From NCBI RefSeq assembly GCF_004352915.1, contig NZ_SJSY01000073.1, positions 62,001 through 126,000 on the forward strand: 64,000 nucleotides of DNA, given 5' to 3'. Made by a program: the position numbers and the translations under genes. Positions 54,109 to 62,551 of this stretch are shown one piece after another (position 1 is the stretch's first letter; each line of letters starts with the position of its first letter). The notes under the pieces are model-generated. The model was not told the origin of the DNA. It saw only the letters and a list, made by a program, of their open reading frames with translations, and ran no database searches. The DNA is from Flavobacterium zhairuonense (GTDB lineage Bacteria > Bacteroidota > Bacteroidia > Flavobacteriales > Flavobacteriaceae).

Positions 54109-54291
54109 ATGGCAAAGAAAGGTAATAGAATCCAAGTAATTTTAGAATGTACTGAGCACAAGACTTCTGGTGTTCCAGGAACTTCTAGATATATTACAAC
54201 TAAGAACAAAAAAAATACTCCAGACAGATTAGAGATTAAAAAATTTAATCCAATCTTGAAAAGAGTAACTGTTCACAAAGAAATTAAGTAA
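54109..54291 (+). CDS. rpmG: Ribosomal protein bL33
   Basis: A 60-residue large-subunit protein. The start is [20 protein letters not shown], and [20 protein letters not shown] with the conserved Lys/Asn pattern identifies bL33. The zinc-binding CxxC pairs of some bL33 variants are absent (a single Cys is present), so this is the zinc-independent form. It lies 27 bases after rpmB and 74 before the DUF4295 gene. Confidence 0.97.
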
Positions 54292-54365
54292 TAATTAGAG
54301 ATTTTTATAAATCTCAAATGGTTTGGCCATTCGAGTTTTATGAAAAGTTCAATAACATTTGAATC

Positions 54366-54518
54366 ATGGCAAAGAAAACCGTAGCATCGTTACAAACATC
54401 TTCTAAGAGATTATCAAAAGCCATCAAAATGGTGAAATCTCCTAAAACTGGTGCATATACATTCGTAGAATCTATTATGGCCCCTGAAGAAGTTGATGAA
54501 TTCTTGAAAAAGAAATAA
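54366..54518 (+). CDS. DUF4295 small ribosome-linked protein
   Basis: A 50-residue basic protein that starts MAKKTVASLQTSSKRLSKAI and ends VDEFLKKK. It includes MVKSPKTGAYTFVESIMAPE. It matches the DUF4295 family, found only in Bacteroidota and always after rpmG, so a ribosome-associated role is likely, but I know of no direct proof for this organism. It is too short for usual gene-length cutoffs; identity rests on position and sequence. A terminator follows within 20 bases. Confidence 0.9.
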   Translation: MAKKTVASLQTSSKRLSKAIKMVKSPKTGAYTFVESIMAPEEVDEFLKKK

Positions 54519-54537
54519 TTACAATTACATTATATAG

Positions 54538-54570
54538 AAAAGCTACTTTCTTTCAGGAAGTAGCTTTTTT
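54538..54570 (+). terminator. Terminator of the rpmB operon
   Basis: An 11-bp stem (AAAAGCTACTT with AAGTAGCTTTT) and 9-base loop followed by T's, 19 bases past the DUF4295 stop. Confidence 0.85.
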
Positions 54571-54707
54571 ATTACCTATATTTGTCTAAAAATTTAAAGA
54601 ATCGCAACAATTGCTCTTTTTTTGAAAAACAATTACGCTTTCTTTAATAAATTGGATTTCTTGCTTGAAAATCTAGAAATCTAGTAAAACTAAATAAACT
54701 ACAAAAA

Positions 54708-55661
54708 ATGAGTTTTTTTAAAAAATTATTCTCTACCGAAAAAAAAGAGACTTTAGACAAAGGTCTTGAAAAAACAAAAACTACTTTTTTCTCGAAGTTA
54801 AGCAAAGCCGTTGCTGGAAAATCTAAAGTTGATGACGATGTTTTAGATAATCTGGAAGAAGTTCTTGTAGCATCAGACGTTGGTGTAAATACGACTTTGA
54901 AAATCATAGAACGAATTGAAAAACGTGTTGCTGAAGATAAATATCTTGGAACTGACGAATTAAACCAGATTCTTCGTGACGAAATTGGTGCTTTATTGTC
55001 TGAAACGAATACAGGCGAAGCAACAGAATTTGAAGTTCCTGCAACTAAAAAGCCTTATGTTTTAATGGTTGTTGGGGTAAATGGAGTTGGGAAAACTACA
55101 ACAATTGGAAAATTAGCTTATCAATTTAAAAAAGCTGGACATAAAGTAGTTTTAGGTGCTGCCGATACTTTTCGTGCTGCAGCAATTGATCAATTGCAAG
55201 TATGGGCAGATAGAGTACAGGTGCCTATTGTAAGACAGCAAATGGGTAGTGATCCAGCTTCTGTAGCTTTTGATACTTTGCAATCTGCAGTTGCTCAAGA
55301 TGCCGATGTTGTGATTATTGATACTGCAGGCCGTTTGCATAATAAAATCAACTTGATGAACGAGCTTACAAAAGTAAAAAGAGTAATGCAAAAAGTCGTT
55401 GCCGATGCTCCTCATGATGTGCTTTTGGTTTTAGATGGTTCAACTGGGCAAAATGCCTTTGAACAAGCAAAACAATTTACTGCTGCGACAGAGGTAACAT
55501 CATTAGCAGTTACTAAGTTAGACGGAACAGCAAAAGGTGGTGTTGTAATTGGTATTTCTGATCAGTTTAAAATTCCGGTAAAATATATTGGTGTTGGTGA
55601 AGGAATTGAAGATTTACAGGTCTTTAATAAATATGAATTCGTTGACAGTTTCTTTAAATAA
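54708..55661 (+). CDS. ftsY: Signal recognition particle receptor FtsY
   Basis: A 317-residue GTPase that docks SRP-ribosome complexes at the membrane. The short NG-domain form has an N-terminal KKLFSTEKKETLDKG, helical N domain, and G motifs GVNGVGKTTTIGKLA, DTFRAAAIDQL, DTAGR and TKLDGTAKGG. The acidic A domain of E. coli FtsY is replaced by a few basic and charged residues. It is preceded by its own region after the rpmB terminator and followed 6 bases later by a two-helix small membrane protein gene, which it may co-express. Confidence 0.97.
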   Translation: MSFFKKLFSTEKKETLDKGLEKTKTTFFSKLSKAVAGKSKVDDDVLDNLEEVLVASDVGVNTTLKIIERIEKRVAEDKYLGTDELNQILRDEIGALLSETNTGEATEFEVPATKKPYVLMVVGVNGVGKTTTIGKLAYQFKKAGHKVVLGAADTFRAAAIDQLQVWADRVQVPIVRQQMGSDPASVAFDTLQSAVAQDADVVIIDTAGRLHNKINLMNELTKVKRVMQKVVADAPHDVLLVLDGSTGQNAFEQAKQFTAATEVTSLAVTKLDGTAKGGVVIGISDQFKIPVKYIGVGEGIEDLQVFNKYEFVDSFFK

Positions 55662-55667
55662 TATATA

Positions 55668-55832
55668 ATGAAAAACATATCAGCTCTAACTTTTTATTTT
55701 GCTAGCGTAATAGCTTTTGTTCTGGCAAATGTCTTGAAGGATAAGAATCTCTCAGTGTATTATGCTTTGCTGGTTCTGGGAATTGTCTTGTTCTTTTTAG
55801 GAGTTTTTAAAAGAATAAAAACTAACCGCTAG
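55668..55832 (+). CDS. 54-residue two-helix membrane protein
   Basis: A short gene starting at ATG 55668, 6 bases after the ftsY stop, with stop TAG at 55830-55832. The protein is two hydrophobic helices (ISALTFYFASVIAFVLANVL and VYYALLVLGIVLFFLGVF) joined by the basic turn KDKNLS, and ends FKRIKTNR. No family is recognised. Close spacing to ftsY, the ATG, the helix-turn-helix hydrophobicity and the following terminator support a real gene. Function is unknown; a membrane-targeting or insertion role because of the ftsY linkage is only a guess. Confidence 0.65.
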   Translation: MKNISALTFYFASVIAFVLANVLKDKNLSVYYALLVLGIVLFFLGVFKRIKTNR

Positions 55833-55853
55833 TTTTTCGATCTTAAAATATTT

Positions 55854-55899
55854 GAGCTTTTAAATAAAAGTGTTTTTAATGACTTTTATTTAAAAGCTC
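55854..55899. terminator. Long bidirectional terminator after ftsY and the small gene
   Basis: A perfect 18-bp stem (GAGCTTTTAAATAAAAGT with its complement at 55882-55899) and 10-base loop, ending 6 bases before the stop of the convergent serine hydrolase gene. Confidence 0.9.
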
Positions 55900-55904
55900 T
55901 TTTT

Positions 55905-56969
55905 TTATTGATATAATGCATTGATTTTTTCCCAAAGCGTTTTATCGAAATCAGATAAGGCTAGGTTTACGTTATCTGCGGCATCTCCCATTCTTATTAC
56001 TACCATTTTCTTGCTTGGAATTACGTAAATTTTCTGATCATTTTTTCCTAAAGCCATGAACATGTCGCTTGGACCGGTTGGAATTACGCTTCCTTGAAAG
56101 GTAAGTTGTGATTGTGGTAAATGATAAGAAGTTTTTCCGTTGAGCCACCATAAATAACCATATCCTAAATTAATGTTTTGTGAAGTTGTTGTTGCTTCAT
56201 TAAAATAAGCTTCGTTCAAAATAGTATTGTTTTTCCATTTTCCTTTATTGAGCATTAACAATCCAAAGCGTGCCATGCTTCTTGTGGTGCTTGTATAGAC
56301 GCTGTTGACATCGATTTGAACCCAATTACCGTTCATTCCGATTTTATCTCTTAATTTAGTGTTGAAATAGGTTTCCCATTTTTGCCCGCTTGCTTTTTCG
56401 ACAACGTCTTGTAGCTTTACGTATACATTATGATATGCCCATCGAGAACCGGCATCGGCTTTGTATTTTAAATTGGCAGGTTCAACATCGTCTGTGCTGT
56501 CGTCTAATCCCGATGTCATCGTTAATAAATGTTTGCAGGTAATTAGGTTTTCCTGTGCTAATGTTTCGCTTGTCCAGCCAGTGCCCAGATATTTTGAAAC
56601 TTTATCATTTATATTTAATAAATTTTCTTGCTGTGCAATTCCGGTAACGGTTGAAGTTAATGTTTTCCCAGCGCTGGCCCAATACCATGGTGTTGTTGCT
56701 GAATGTCCGTTGAAGTAATTCTCTAACACGATTCGGCCGTTAACTAGGATTATGAACGATTTGGAGTTTTTGAGCTGCAAATAATCTAAAAGAGGCTGAA
56801 CGGCATTTTGATTCCATTTTAGATCTGCTATTGATTTTGTTTCCCAAGTGTTTCCTGTTAATGGCGGAAAATACATACTTTCTGAAGGAGTTGTTTCTGG
56901 TTCAGTAGAATCTTTGCTACAACTCACAAACAATAAGATTGTCAGGATAGTACAAATAGTTTTGGTCAT
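55905..56969 (-). CDS. Serine hydrolase of the beta-lactamase (class C-like) family, lipoprotein
   Basis: A 354-residue envelope lipoprotein with signal ILLFVSC (Cys17). The penicillin-binding-fold catalytic residues are Ser99 and Lys102 in WASAGKTL, and Tyr-x-Asn in RWAYHNVYVKL. It is built like the esterase/beta-lactamase (EstB, AmpC-like) group. The Glu/Ser-Thr-Pro-rich stretch after the signal is a typical linker. Substrate is not readable: peptides, esters or beta-lactams are possible. It is divergent from the lipoprotein gene at 57229, with a leader-type repeat between. Confidence 0.87.
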   Translation of the reverse strand: MTKTICTILTILLFVSCSKDSTEPETTPSESMYFPPLTGNTWETKSIADLKWNQNAVQPLLDYLQLKNSKSFIILVNGRIVLENYFNGHSATTPWYWASAGKTLTSTVTGIAQQENLLNINDKVSKYLGTGWTSETLAQENLITCKHLLTMTSGLDDSTDDVEPANLKYKADAGSRWAYHNVYVKLQDVVEKASGQKWETYFNTKLRDKIGMNGNWVQIDVNSVYTSTTRSMARFGLLMLNKGKWKNNTILNEAYFNEATTTSQNINLGYGYLWWLNGKTSYHLPQSQLTFQGSVIPTGPSDMFMALGKNDQKIYVIPSKKMVVIRMGDAADNVNLALSDFDKTLWEKINALYQ

Positions 56970-57098
56970 GGTTTTTTGGTTTTAGTTTTGGGGTTTGACC
57001 AAAAATATGTAAAATAGTTTAATGGGTTTTGCAAATTTTTATTTCTTTTGAAATTTATAAGTTTAACTTTGTAGTTCACTAAATTTTCTTTTGAAAAC

Positions 57099-57209
57099 GG
57101 GTGCCCTAGCCCTGATGGGAGCGGCATCTCCCGATTTAGAAAAACAAGGCTTTTTTAGCCGTAGTTTTTGTTTATCGGGAATACAGCGGACAGCAGGAAG
57201 CAGCTCCTA
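57099..57209 (+). repeat. Leader-type repeat H, copy 2
   Basis: Begins GGGTGCCCTAGCCCTGATGG and ends GACAGCAGGAAGCAGCTCC. Its arms share inverted segments (GGGAGCGGCATCTCCCG and an inner AAACAAGGC/GTTT-type pairing), which gives an RNA-like fold. It ends 20 bases before the next gene's ATG, in the same orientation. I recognise this as a widespread, many-copy Flavobacteriaceae sequence; its name and function are not certain to me. Confidence 0.7.
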
Positions 57210-57228
57210 ATTAATATTACAAATTATT

Positions 57229-57669
57229 ATGAAAAACATTTTTATGATTTTGGTTTTATCACTTTTGTTTGTGGGGTGCAAACAGGAGATTAAACCGGCA
57301 GATATTGCAAAACTTAATGGCTACTGGGAAATTGAAAAAGTTGTTTTTGATAAAGGTGAGGAGAAGGCTTATGGAATGAATGAAAACTTTGATTTTTTTA
57401 AAATTAAGGGAACAAAAGGAACGAGGACGAAAGTGATGGCGCAATTGGATGGGACTTTTTTGACTACGAATACTTTTGAGAATTTTTCGGTTAGATTTAC
57501 AGACAAAGGAACTTTTTTGGATTATAAAACGAATTATGCGAAGTGGAGCGAAGAATTGATTTCAATTTCGGATAAAGAGTTTGTGGTGAAAAATGACCAA
57601 AATAAAGAGTATCATTATAAAAAAGCAGGACCAGTTAATATTTTAAACGATGGCAAAGAGACTAAATAA
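57229..57669 (+). CDS. Small lipoprotein, lipocalin-like
   Basis: A 146-residue lipoprotein (LLFVGC, Cys17). The mature region LNGYWEIEKVVFDKGEEKAY and later TFENFSVRFTDKGTFLDYKT follow the strand pattern of lipocalin-like domains of Bacteroidota. No function is recognised. Its last 20 bases overlap the start of the DUF721 gene, so they are coupled. Confidence 0.75.
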   Translation: MKNIFMILVLSLLFVGCKQEIKPADIAKLNGYWEIEKVVFDKGEEKAYGMNENFDFFKIKGTKGTRTKVMAQLDGTFLTTNTFENFSVRFTDKGTFLDYKTNYAKWSEELISISDKEFVVKNDQNKEYHYKKAGPVNILNDGKETK

Positions 57670-57946
57670 CGAAAGTACGATTGGTGCTGTTTTGAAGCAG
57701 ATTATTCAAACAAACAAACTTCAGTCCGGAATGGATGAAATTGATGTTCGTGATGCTTGGAAACAACTAATGGGAAGTGGTGTGAATACATACACAAGAA
57801 ATGTTGTTTTGAAGGGAAGCACGCTTTATGTTGAATTAGGTTCGGCAGTTTTGCGTGAAGAGCTTAGCCATGGAAAGTCGAAAATCGTTAAAATGATTAA
57901 TGAGGAACTTGGGCGCGACGTCGTGAAAGATGTTGTTTTGAGATAG
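57650..57946 (+). CDS. DUF721 (DciA-like) protein
   Basis: A 98-residue soluble basic protein. Features are MAKRLNNESTIGAVLKQIIQ and IDVRDAWKQLMGSGVNTYTRN, then LYVELGSAVLREELSHGKSKI, the DUF721 pattern. Related DciA proteins load the replicative helicase, so a replication role is plausible; the Bacteroidota branch has not been tested as far as I know. It overlaps the preceding lipoprotein gene by 20 bases, an odd pairing. Confidence 0.85.
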   Translation: MAKRLNNESTIGAVLKQIIQTNKLQSGMDEIDVRDAWKQLMGSGVNTYTRNVVLKGSTLYVELGSAVLREELSHGKSKIVKMINEELGRDVVKDVVLR

Positions 57947-57974
57947 ATTTTTTTTGATTAAAGGCAGTTTAATT

Positions 57975-58409
57975 ATGATGATGGTAAAATCGAAATTTAA
58001 AATCTTCCCAATTGTTCTAATTTCATATTTAAGTGCTTTGCCACTTTTGCTAATAATTGTATGCCTTGTTTCGCCAAAGCTAAATGTGATTTTAGCTGCT
58101 TCGGTTGTATTGTCTATTGTGGTTGTTTTCTGGATGACAATTTTGAAAAGTAAATCACACAGTGTAGAAATGAGTGAAGATGATATTTCTGTGAAGCGCT
58201 ACTTTGGATTGGGTGAATTGGTTGTTTATAAATATAGTAAGTTAGATGGTTTTGTAACTGTAATGGAATCTGCAAAGGGCAGTGTTTATGAAACTATTTT
58301 TATTCTGGAAAATGGAAAGCGAATAAGCTGTATTTCTAGTTTTTATCATAAAAATTTTGAGAACCTAAAGTTGAGATTAAAAGAGAATTTAGTTGATTTA
58401 GGAGAGTAA
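57975..58409 (+). CDS. Membrane protein with PH-like C-terminal domain, unknown
   Basis: A 144-residue protein. Two N-terminal hydrophobic helices (FPIVLISYLSALPLLLIIVCLV and LAASVVLSIVVVFWMTI) are followed by a beta-rich domain (VEMSEDDISVKRYFGLGELVVYKYSKL) that looks like a bacterial PH domain. No function is known. The frame extends to a TTG at 57954; I take ATG 57975 because TTG starts are rare here. It ends about 50 bases before the terminator preceding ndk. Confidence 0.65.
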   Translation: MMMVKSKFKIFPIVLISYLSALPLLLIIVCLVSPKLNVILAASVVLSIVVVFWMTILKSKSHSVEMSEDDISVKRYFGLGELVVYKYSKLDGFVTVMESAKGSVYETIFILENGKRISCISSFYHKNFENLKLRLKENLVDLGE

Positions 58410-58459
58410 AGCAATTTTAAATAAGAGAAGTTTAGAATTGTTTTGAGTAAGATCAATAA

Positions 58460-58494
58460 AAAAAATGCTGTTTGGTTTACAAACAGCATTTTTT
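58460..58494. terminator. Bidirectional terminator before ndk
   Basis: A perfect 14-bp stem (AAAAAATGCTGTTT with AAACAGCATTTTTT) and 7-base loop between convergent genes. Confidence 0.88.
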
Positions 58495-58507
58495 TATGAA
58501 TGGCAAT

Positions 58508-58537
58508 CACTGAAAACTGTGACTGCGACTGAAAACT
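58508..58537. repeat. Word-repeat family C, solo copy after ndk
   Basis: CACTGAAAACTGTGACTGCG and on, ACTG words at 6-7 base spacing, the same words as the two arms around the four-helix-bundle gene at 25561-25926. No gene of that type is near. It ends 6 bases from the ndk stop. Confidence 0.8.
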
Positions 58538-58543
58538 ATTTTA

Positions 58544-58963
58544 TTAAAATTGCTCTCTTCCTGCAAAGTGGAATGCACTTTCGATAGCAGCGTTTTCGTC
58601 GCTGTCAGATCCGTGAACTGCATTTTCTCCAATTGAAGTAGCGTATGCTTTACGAATAGTTCCTTCAGCAGCTTCAGCTGGGTTTGTAGCACCAATTAAA
58701 GTTCTGAAATCTTCTACTGCGTTGTCTTTTTCTAAAATTGCAGCAACAATTGGTCCGCGTGACATAAATTCAACTAATTCTCCGTAGAAAGGTCTTTCTG
58801 CGTGAACTGCATAAAATGCTTGAGCATCAGCTACAGTTAATTGAGTTAATTTTAATGAAACGATTTTGAAACCTCCGTTAGTAATCATTGCTAAGATATT
58901 CCCGATGTGTCCGTTTGCAACAGCATCTGGTTTAATCATTGTAAAAGTTCTATTTGTTGCCAT
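58544..58963 (-). CDS. ndk: Nucleoside diphosphate kinase
   Basis: A 139-residue cytoplasmic enzyme that moves the gamma-phosphate of ATP to other nucleoside diphosphates. It begins [20 protein letters not shown] and contains [22 protein letters not shown]. The phosphorylated His is in [16 protein letters not shown] near residue 118. Length and motifs are standard. It is monocistronic, with its own promoter-like box (TACTTTTG, 58989-58996). Confidence 0.97.
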   Translation of the reverse strand: MATNRTFTMIKPDAVANGHIGNILAMITNGGFKIVSLKLTQLTVADAQAFYAVHAERPFYGELVEFMSRGPIVAAILEKDNAVEDFRTLIGATNPAEAAEGTIRKAYATSIGENAVHGSDSDENAAIESAFHFAGREQF

Positions 58964-58988
58964 TTTATTGTGCTTTTTAAATTTTGTG

Positions 58989-58996
58989 CAAAAGTA
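58989..58996 (-). promoter_or_regulatory. Candidate promoter -7 box for ndk
   Basis: TACTTTTG on the minus strand, 25 bases before the ATG. Confidence 0.45.
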
Positions 58997-59112
58997 GACT
59001 TTTTTTATGAATTGATTTTAATAAATTCATAATTTAAACATCTTAGAATGCTGTTTTGAACAAGAAAAGCTTTTTTTTGAACGATATAAGTTATATGAGT
59101 TCATTTAAATTG

Positions 59113-59188
59113 TAGAGATGCACAGCTGTGCATCTAACGCACAGTTGATCTTGGAATAGAAAAAGACGCACCGCAGTGCGTCTCTACA
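59113..59188. repeat. Word-repeat family G: paired perfect palindromes
   Basis: GTAGAG, then the perfect palindrome AGATGCACAGCTGTGCATCT (59117-59136), then the near-palindrome AGACGCACCGCAGTGCGTCT (59165-59184) and CTCTAC. The outer GTAGAG/CTCTAC pair is inverted, so the whole folds as an arm with two hairpin tips. It lies 18 bases past the stop of the NagX-like gene at 59207. I recognise GTAGAGACGCAC-type sequences as common in this group. Confidence 0.75.
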
Positions 59189-59206
59189 TATATTTTAGAA
59201 TGTTTT

Positions 59207-60478
59207 TTAGACTTTGAAAATTAATTTGTTTCTGTAGAAGATCCACAAAATAAATGTCCAAATGCAGACATAAACCAATGCGCCTGCCAATGAAGCATTC
59301 ATAGGATTGGTGAAAAATGGTGCAATCCAGAAACTATACAAGTAATTCAATAAATTTATTTTTTCGGAAGTTTTATGTGGATTTTGAAATTCAATCATTA
59401 CCAATGCCTGCGGAATAATTTGCGAGCTAAAAAACACAATCATTGGGTTGACTCCCCAAATCAAAAACAGTTTGAATCCTTTTTTGTAATCTGCAATATC
59501 TATTATTAAATACAATATTGTCAAGAATACAGTTGCTAATCCGGTTGTATATAAAACATAACTGCTGGTCCAGATTGATTTGTTAATTGGAAAAATGGTG
59601 TCCCAAAGCAACCCGAAAAAAATAAGTATTGTTCCTATAATACCCATTTTTTGAGCTTTCTGAATTTTGGTAATATCAAGCAGTAAAAGTTTTCCAATTA
59701 ATAAACCGATGATTCCGTTTACGATTGATGGAATTGTGCTTAAAACTCCTTCTGGATCCCAAGTTAGGGTTTCACGATACATGTGTCCTTTTAATAAAAC
59801 GCTATCGAGCCAAGCTGATAAATTTGTCCCTTTTTCAAGATTTGCCTCTCCAATGCCGGGAACGGGAATTAAAGTCATAAAAGCCCAATACCCAAATAAT
59901 AAGACAATTCCAGTTAAGATTTGCATTTTTTGAGAAGTTTTTAAATACAATAAAGAAACTACAAAATAAACAATAGCAATCCTTTGCAATACTCCCGGAA
60001 GCCTTACATCTTGGTAAGCTTCTATGCCACTGTAAGCCAGAAATAAGTATATGAATAGAATCGAAAAAGCTAAAATGTTTTTAATTTTTGAACTGAAATT
60101 CCCCATTAAAGCATAACCGACAGCAATAGTTATTCCCAAGCGCCCAATCAAAAGTGGGACACCTTCAAGTCCAAACAGCTGAATTTTTCCGAAGAAGTTG
60201 AAGAAAATCCCTAAACAAAGCATTCGTAAGGAACGAATCAGGATTTTGTTGAATGTAGTGCCGTCATAAAATTTATCCGGCATTGCAAGCGGAACTGCAA
60301 CTCCCATTATAAAAACAAAAAATGGAAAAACTAAATCGGTTGGGGTACAGCCATTCCATTCGGCGTGGAGTAGTGGCGGATAAACATGGCCCCAGTCTCC
60401 AGGATTGTTGACGATTGTCATTAATAAAATTGTGAGTCCGCGAAAGACATCTAGCGAAATTAAGCGTTCTTTTACCAT
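59207..60478 (-). CDS. NagX-like membrane acyltransferase (DUF5009 type), second copy
   Basis: A 423-residue multipass enzyme related to heparan-alpha-glucosaminide N-acetyltransferase. It begins ERLISLDVFRGLTILLMTIVNNPGD, with the RG-LTI motif, and continues with WNGCTPTDLVFPFFVFIMGVA, where the Asp-x-x-Phe-Pro-Phe segment is the family's conserved first loop. About ten helices follow. It is a paralogue of the 44061 gene with about the same topology but low identity, so gene duplication is old. The substrate is thought to be an amino-sugar; this one is the closer match to characterised NagX. Confidence 0.88.
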   Translation of the reverse strand: MVKERLISLDVFRGLTILLMTIVNNPGDWGHVYPPLLHAEWNGCTPTDLVFPFFVFIMGVAVPLAMPDKFYDGTTFNKILIRSLRMLCLGIFFNFFGKIQLFGLEGVPLLIGRLGITIAVGYALMGNFSSKIKNILAFSILFIYLFLAYSGIEAYQDVRLPGVLQRIAIVYFVVSLLYLKTSQKMQILTGIVLLFGYWAFMTLIPVPGIGEANLEKGTNLSAWLDSVLLKGHMYRETLTWDPEGVLSTIPSIVNGIIGLLIGKLLLLDITKIQKAQKMGIIGTILIFFGLLWDTIFPINKSIWTSSYVLYTTGLATVFLTILYLIIDIADYKKGFKLFLIWGVNPMIVFFSSQIIPQALVMIEFQNPHKTSEKINLLNYLYSFWIAPFFTNPMNASLAGALVYVCIWTFILWIFYRNKLIFKV

Positions 60479-60594
60479 TTGTTTTGGGTAAATAGGTTAG
60501 TTAATAATTTAAAAAATCGCTATTTGGTTTGGAGAATAATAGTTTTGAGAAGAGAGGTGGTTATTTGGTTTCTCAGAACAATTACTTTATTTTT

Positions 60595-60683
60595 TAGCCA
60601 CGAATTGCACAAATTGACGCTAATTTCTTTTTGCAAAAAAAAAATAAAAAATAATTCGTGGGAATTAGTGCAATTCGTGGCTA
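60595..60683. repeat. Word-repeat family D, locus 2
   Basis: The left arm TAGCCACGAATTGCACAAAT (60595-60614 and on) and the right arm ending GCAATTCGTGGCTA (60670-60683) pair well over about 31 bases, with A-rich sequence as loop. It ends 5 bases from the bshC stop codon. Same words as family D at 5045-5150. Confidence 0.8.
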
Positions 60684-60688
60684 TTTTT

Positions 60689-62278
60689 TTAAATGGTTAT
60701 GATGTTAAAATTCATTTCTAATGGTTTCAGTTTTTGGATTAAAAGCGGGATTAACTGATCGCCTTTTTCCATATAAAATTCAGAAAAATTGCTTTGACGT
60801 TCTTGTAAGCTGTTATTTGGAAACAATTCGCATTGCAAATCGATTACACGTTGCAATTGATCGTTTAGGTTTCTTTTTTGAGCTTTTAATAATCGTTTTT
60901 CTAAGTTTTCTAAGCCTTTTGTCTGTTTTGCTTCCTGTGCTTTTACAGCTCCAGAAAATGATTTGTCAGTCTGATTGGCTAAGTTGTAAAGATATTCAAA
61001 TTGTGTTTTCAGTGCTTCTTTTTGAGGTGTTAAATCAATTGGAAAAGCAGAAATTTTATGCGTAATAGCATTTACTAAATTCTCTTGTTTTGTAAATAAA
61101 TCTTTCCAGCTTAAATTTAAATTATCGGCTTTTTTGGCTTGTTTTTCAGTTGTCAAAAGCACCGAATTACGTACTAAAAGGATTGGGAAAGTAATGTTTG
61201 CCGCATCGAAAAAAGATTTCAATTCTAGCCAATATGCAATTTCTCCGCCTCCGCCAATGTAGCATAAATTTGGGAGGATGATTTCCTGGTACAGCGGACG
61301 CATGATTACATTTGGGCTGAATTTCTCTGGATTGCTTTCTAGCAAATTGAATATTTCATCTTTTGTAAAAGCAATTTTAGTATTGTTTACATGGTATTTG
61401 TCGTTCTCAAAAATGATTCTTTCACGCAAATCATCTTCAATATAAAATAAATTGATTTCGCGTGGATTTACCTGAACGGTGTAATCTTTTAGTGATTCAA
61501 TTGTTTTTTGGACTGCTTTGTATGAAGTGTTCTTTTCTAGTTCTTCTTTAGCAAACGGAATAAAAGCTTGCTTCAAAGCGGCATCGTCGGCATCAATAAT
61601 AACTAATCCATAATTTGAAAATAAGCTGTCAGCCAAAAAGCGTGTTGCGTTAGCCAAATTATCATGCTTCAAATAAGCGTCTTCAAAAAGCTTTTTTAGC
61701 GTATTTGCATTTGTGCTCGATCCTAATTCTAAGGAATATATTTCTAAAAATTCAGCTAAACCTTCAGTTGAAAGTCGGCCCACAGGACCAGTACTTTCTT
61801 TGTTCCATCTGAATTTTTTTCCTTTAAAATTAAAATAATTGATTTCTTCAAAATCATGATCTTCGGTCGCCATCCAATAAATCGGAACAAAGTTATTTGA
61901 TGGATATTTCGATTTTAATTCTTTAGTCAAATTAATTGTCGAAATGATTTTGTACAAGAAATATAAAGGCCCACTAAATAAATTCAACTGATGCCCAGTT
62001 GTAATTGTAAAAGTATTTTCAAGTGCTAAAAGCTCAATATTTTGTTTTGTTGAATCTGAAATCTCAATATTTTGATATTGTTTTTGTAAGGTTTCAACCA
62101 ATGGGATTCGGTTCTTACTATCAAAATTGGATTGTTTTTCTTGGATTTGTTTTTCGAAATTTTCCAAAGTTGGAAAATTGTTATATAAAGATTGCAGTGC
62201 TGGTTTTTGATCTAAATAATCTTGTATCAAGGCAGAGAAATATCCTGAGGTTTGATAGCTGATACAGTCGGTAGGCAT
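60689..62278 (-). CDS. bshC: Bacillithiol biosynthesis cysteine-adding enzyme BshC
   Basis: A 529-residue enzyme thought to add cysteine to glucosaminyl-malate in bacillithiol synthesis. Its family landmarks are TITTGHQLNLFSGPLYFLYKI near residue 95, YWMATEDHDFEEINYF, VIIDADDAALKQAF and LCYIGGGGEIAYWLELKSFF with the following IRNSVL-type strand. The last ~110 residues are a charged coiled coil (LENLEKRLLKAQKRNLNDQL). bshA and bshB are not in the window. Bacillithiol would serve the 1-Cys peroxiredoxin and other redox enzymes. Confidence 0.95.
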   Translation of the reverse strand: MPTDCISYQTSGYFSALIQDYLDQKPALQSLYNNFPTLENFEKQIQEKQSNFDSKNRIPLVETLQKQYQNIEISDSTKQNIELLALENTFTITTGHQLNLFSGPLYFLYKIISTINLTKELKSKYPSNNFVPIYWMATEDHDFEEINYFNFKGKKFRWNKESTGPVGRLSTEGLAEFLEIYSLELGSSTNANTLKKLFEDAYLKHDNLANATRFLADSLFSNYGLVIIDADDAALKQAFIPFAKEELEKNTSYKAVQKTIESLKDYTVQVNPREINLFYIEDDLRERIIFENDKYHVNNTKIAFTKDEIFNLLESNPEKFSPNVIMRPLYQEIILPNLCYIGGGGEIAYWLELKSFFDAANITFPILLVRNSVLLTTEKQAKKADNLNLSWKDLFTKQENLVNAITHKISAFPIDLTPQKEALKTQFEYLYNLANQTDKSFSGAVKAQEAKQTKGLENLEKRLLKAQKRNLNDQLQRVIDLQCELFPNNSLQERQSNFSEFYMEKGDQLIPLLIQKLKPLEMNFNIITI

Positions 62279-62514
62279 AATTTTAGATTTATTTTTGATA
62301 GCTGTAAATTTAATGAAAATATACAGTTAAAAATGTTTTTAACGATAGCTTATGATTTGATTTTTTGTTAATGATTATTAAAGGTCATAAAATCAAGTTT
62401 TTAATTTTAGCCGAAATAAAAATCTGTAAAATGTAAAACACATGAAATTTGTTAAAAAGCAATTGTTGTTTTAAAACTATTTCTGTTAAATATGAATTAT
62501 TAATAATGAAACTA

Positions 62515-62522
62515 TATTTTTG
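62515..62522 (+). promoter_or_regulatory. Candidate promoter -7 box for the MHS transporter gene
   Basis: TATTTTTG, 29 bases before the ATG at 62552. The rest of the 270-base gap (62279-62551) is AT-rich with no other clear signal. Confidence 0.45.
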
Positions 62523-62551
62523 TAATCAAAAAAAAGTTATATCTATTTTAC

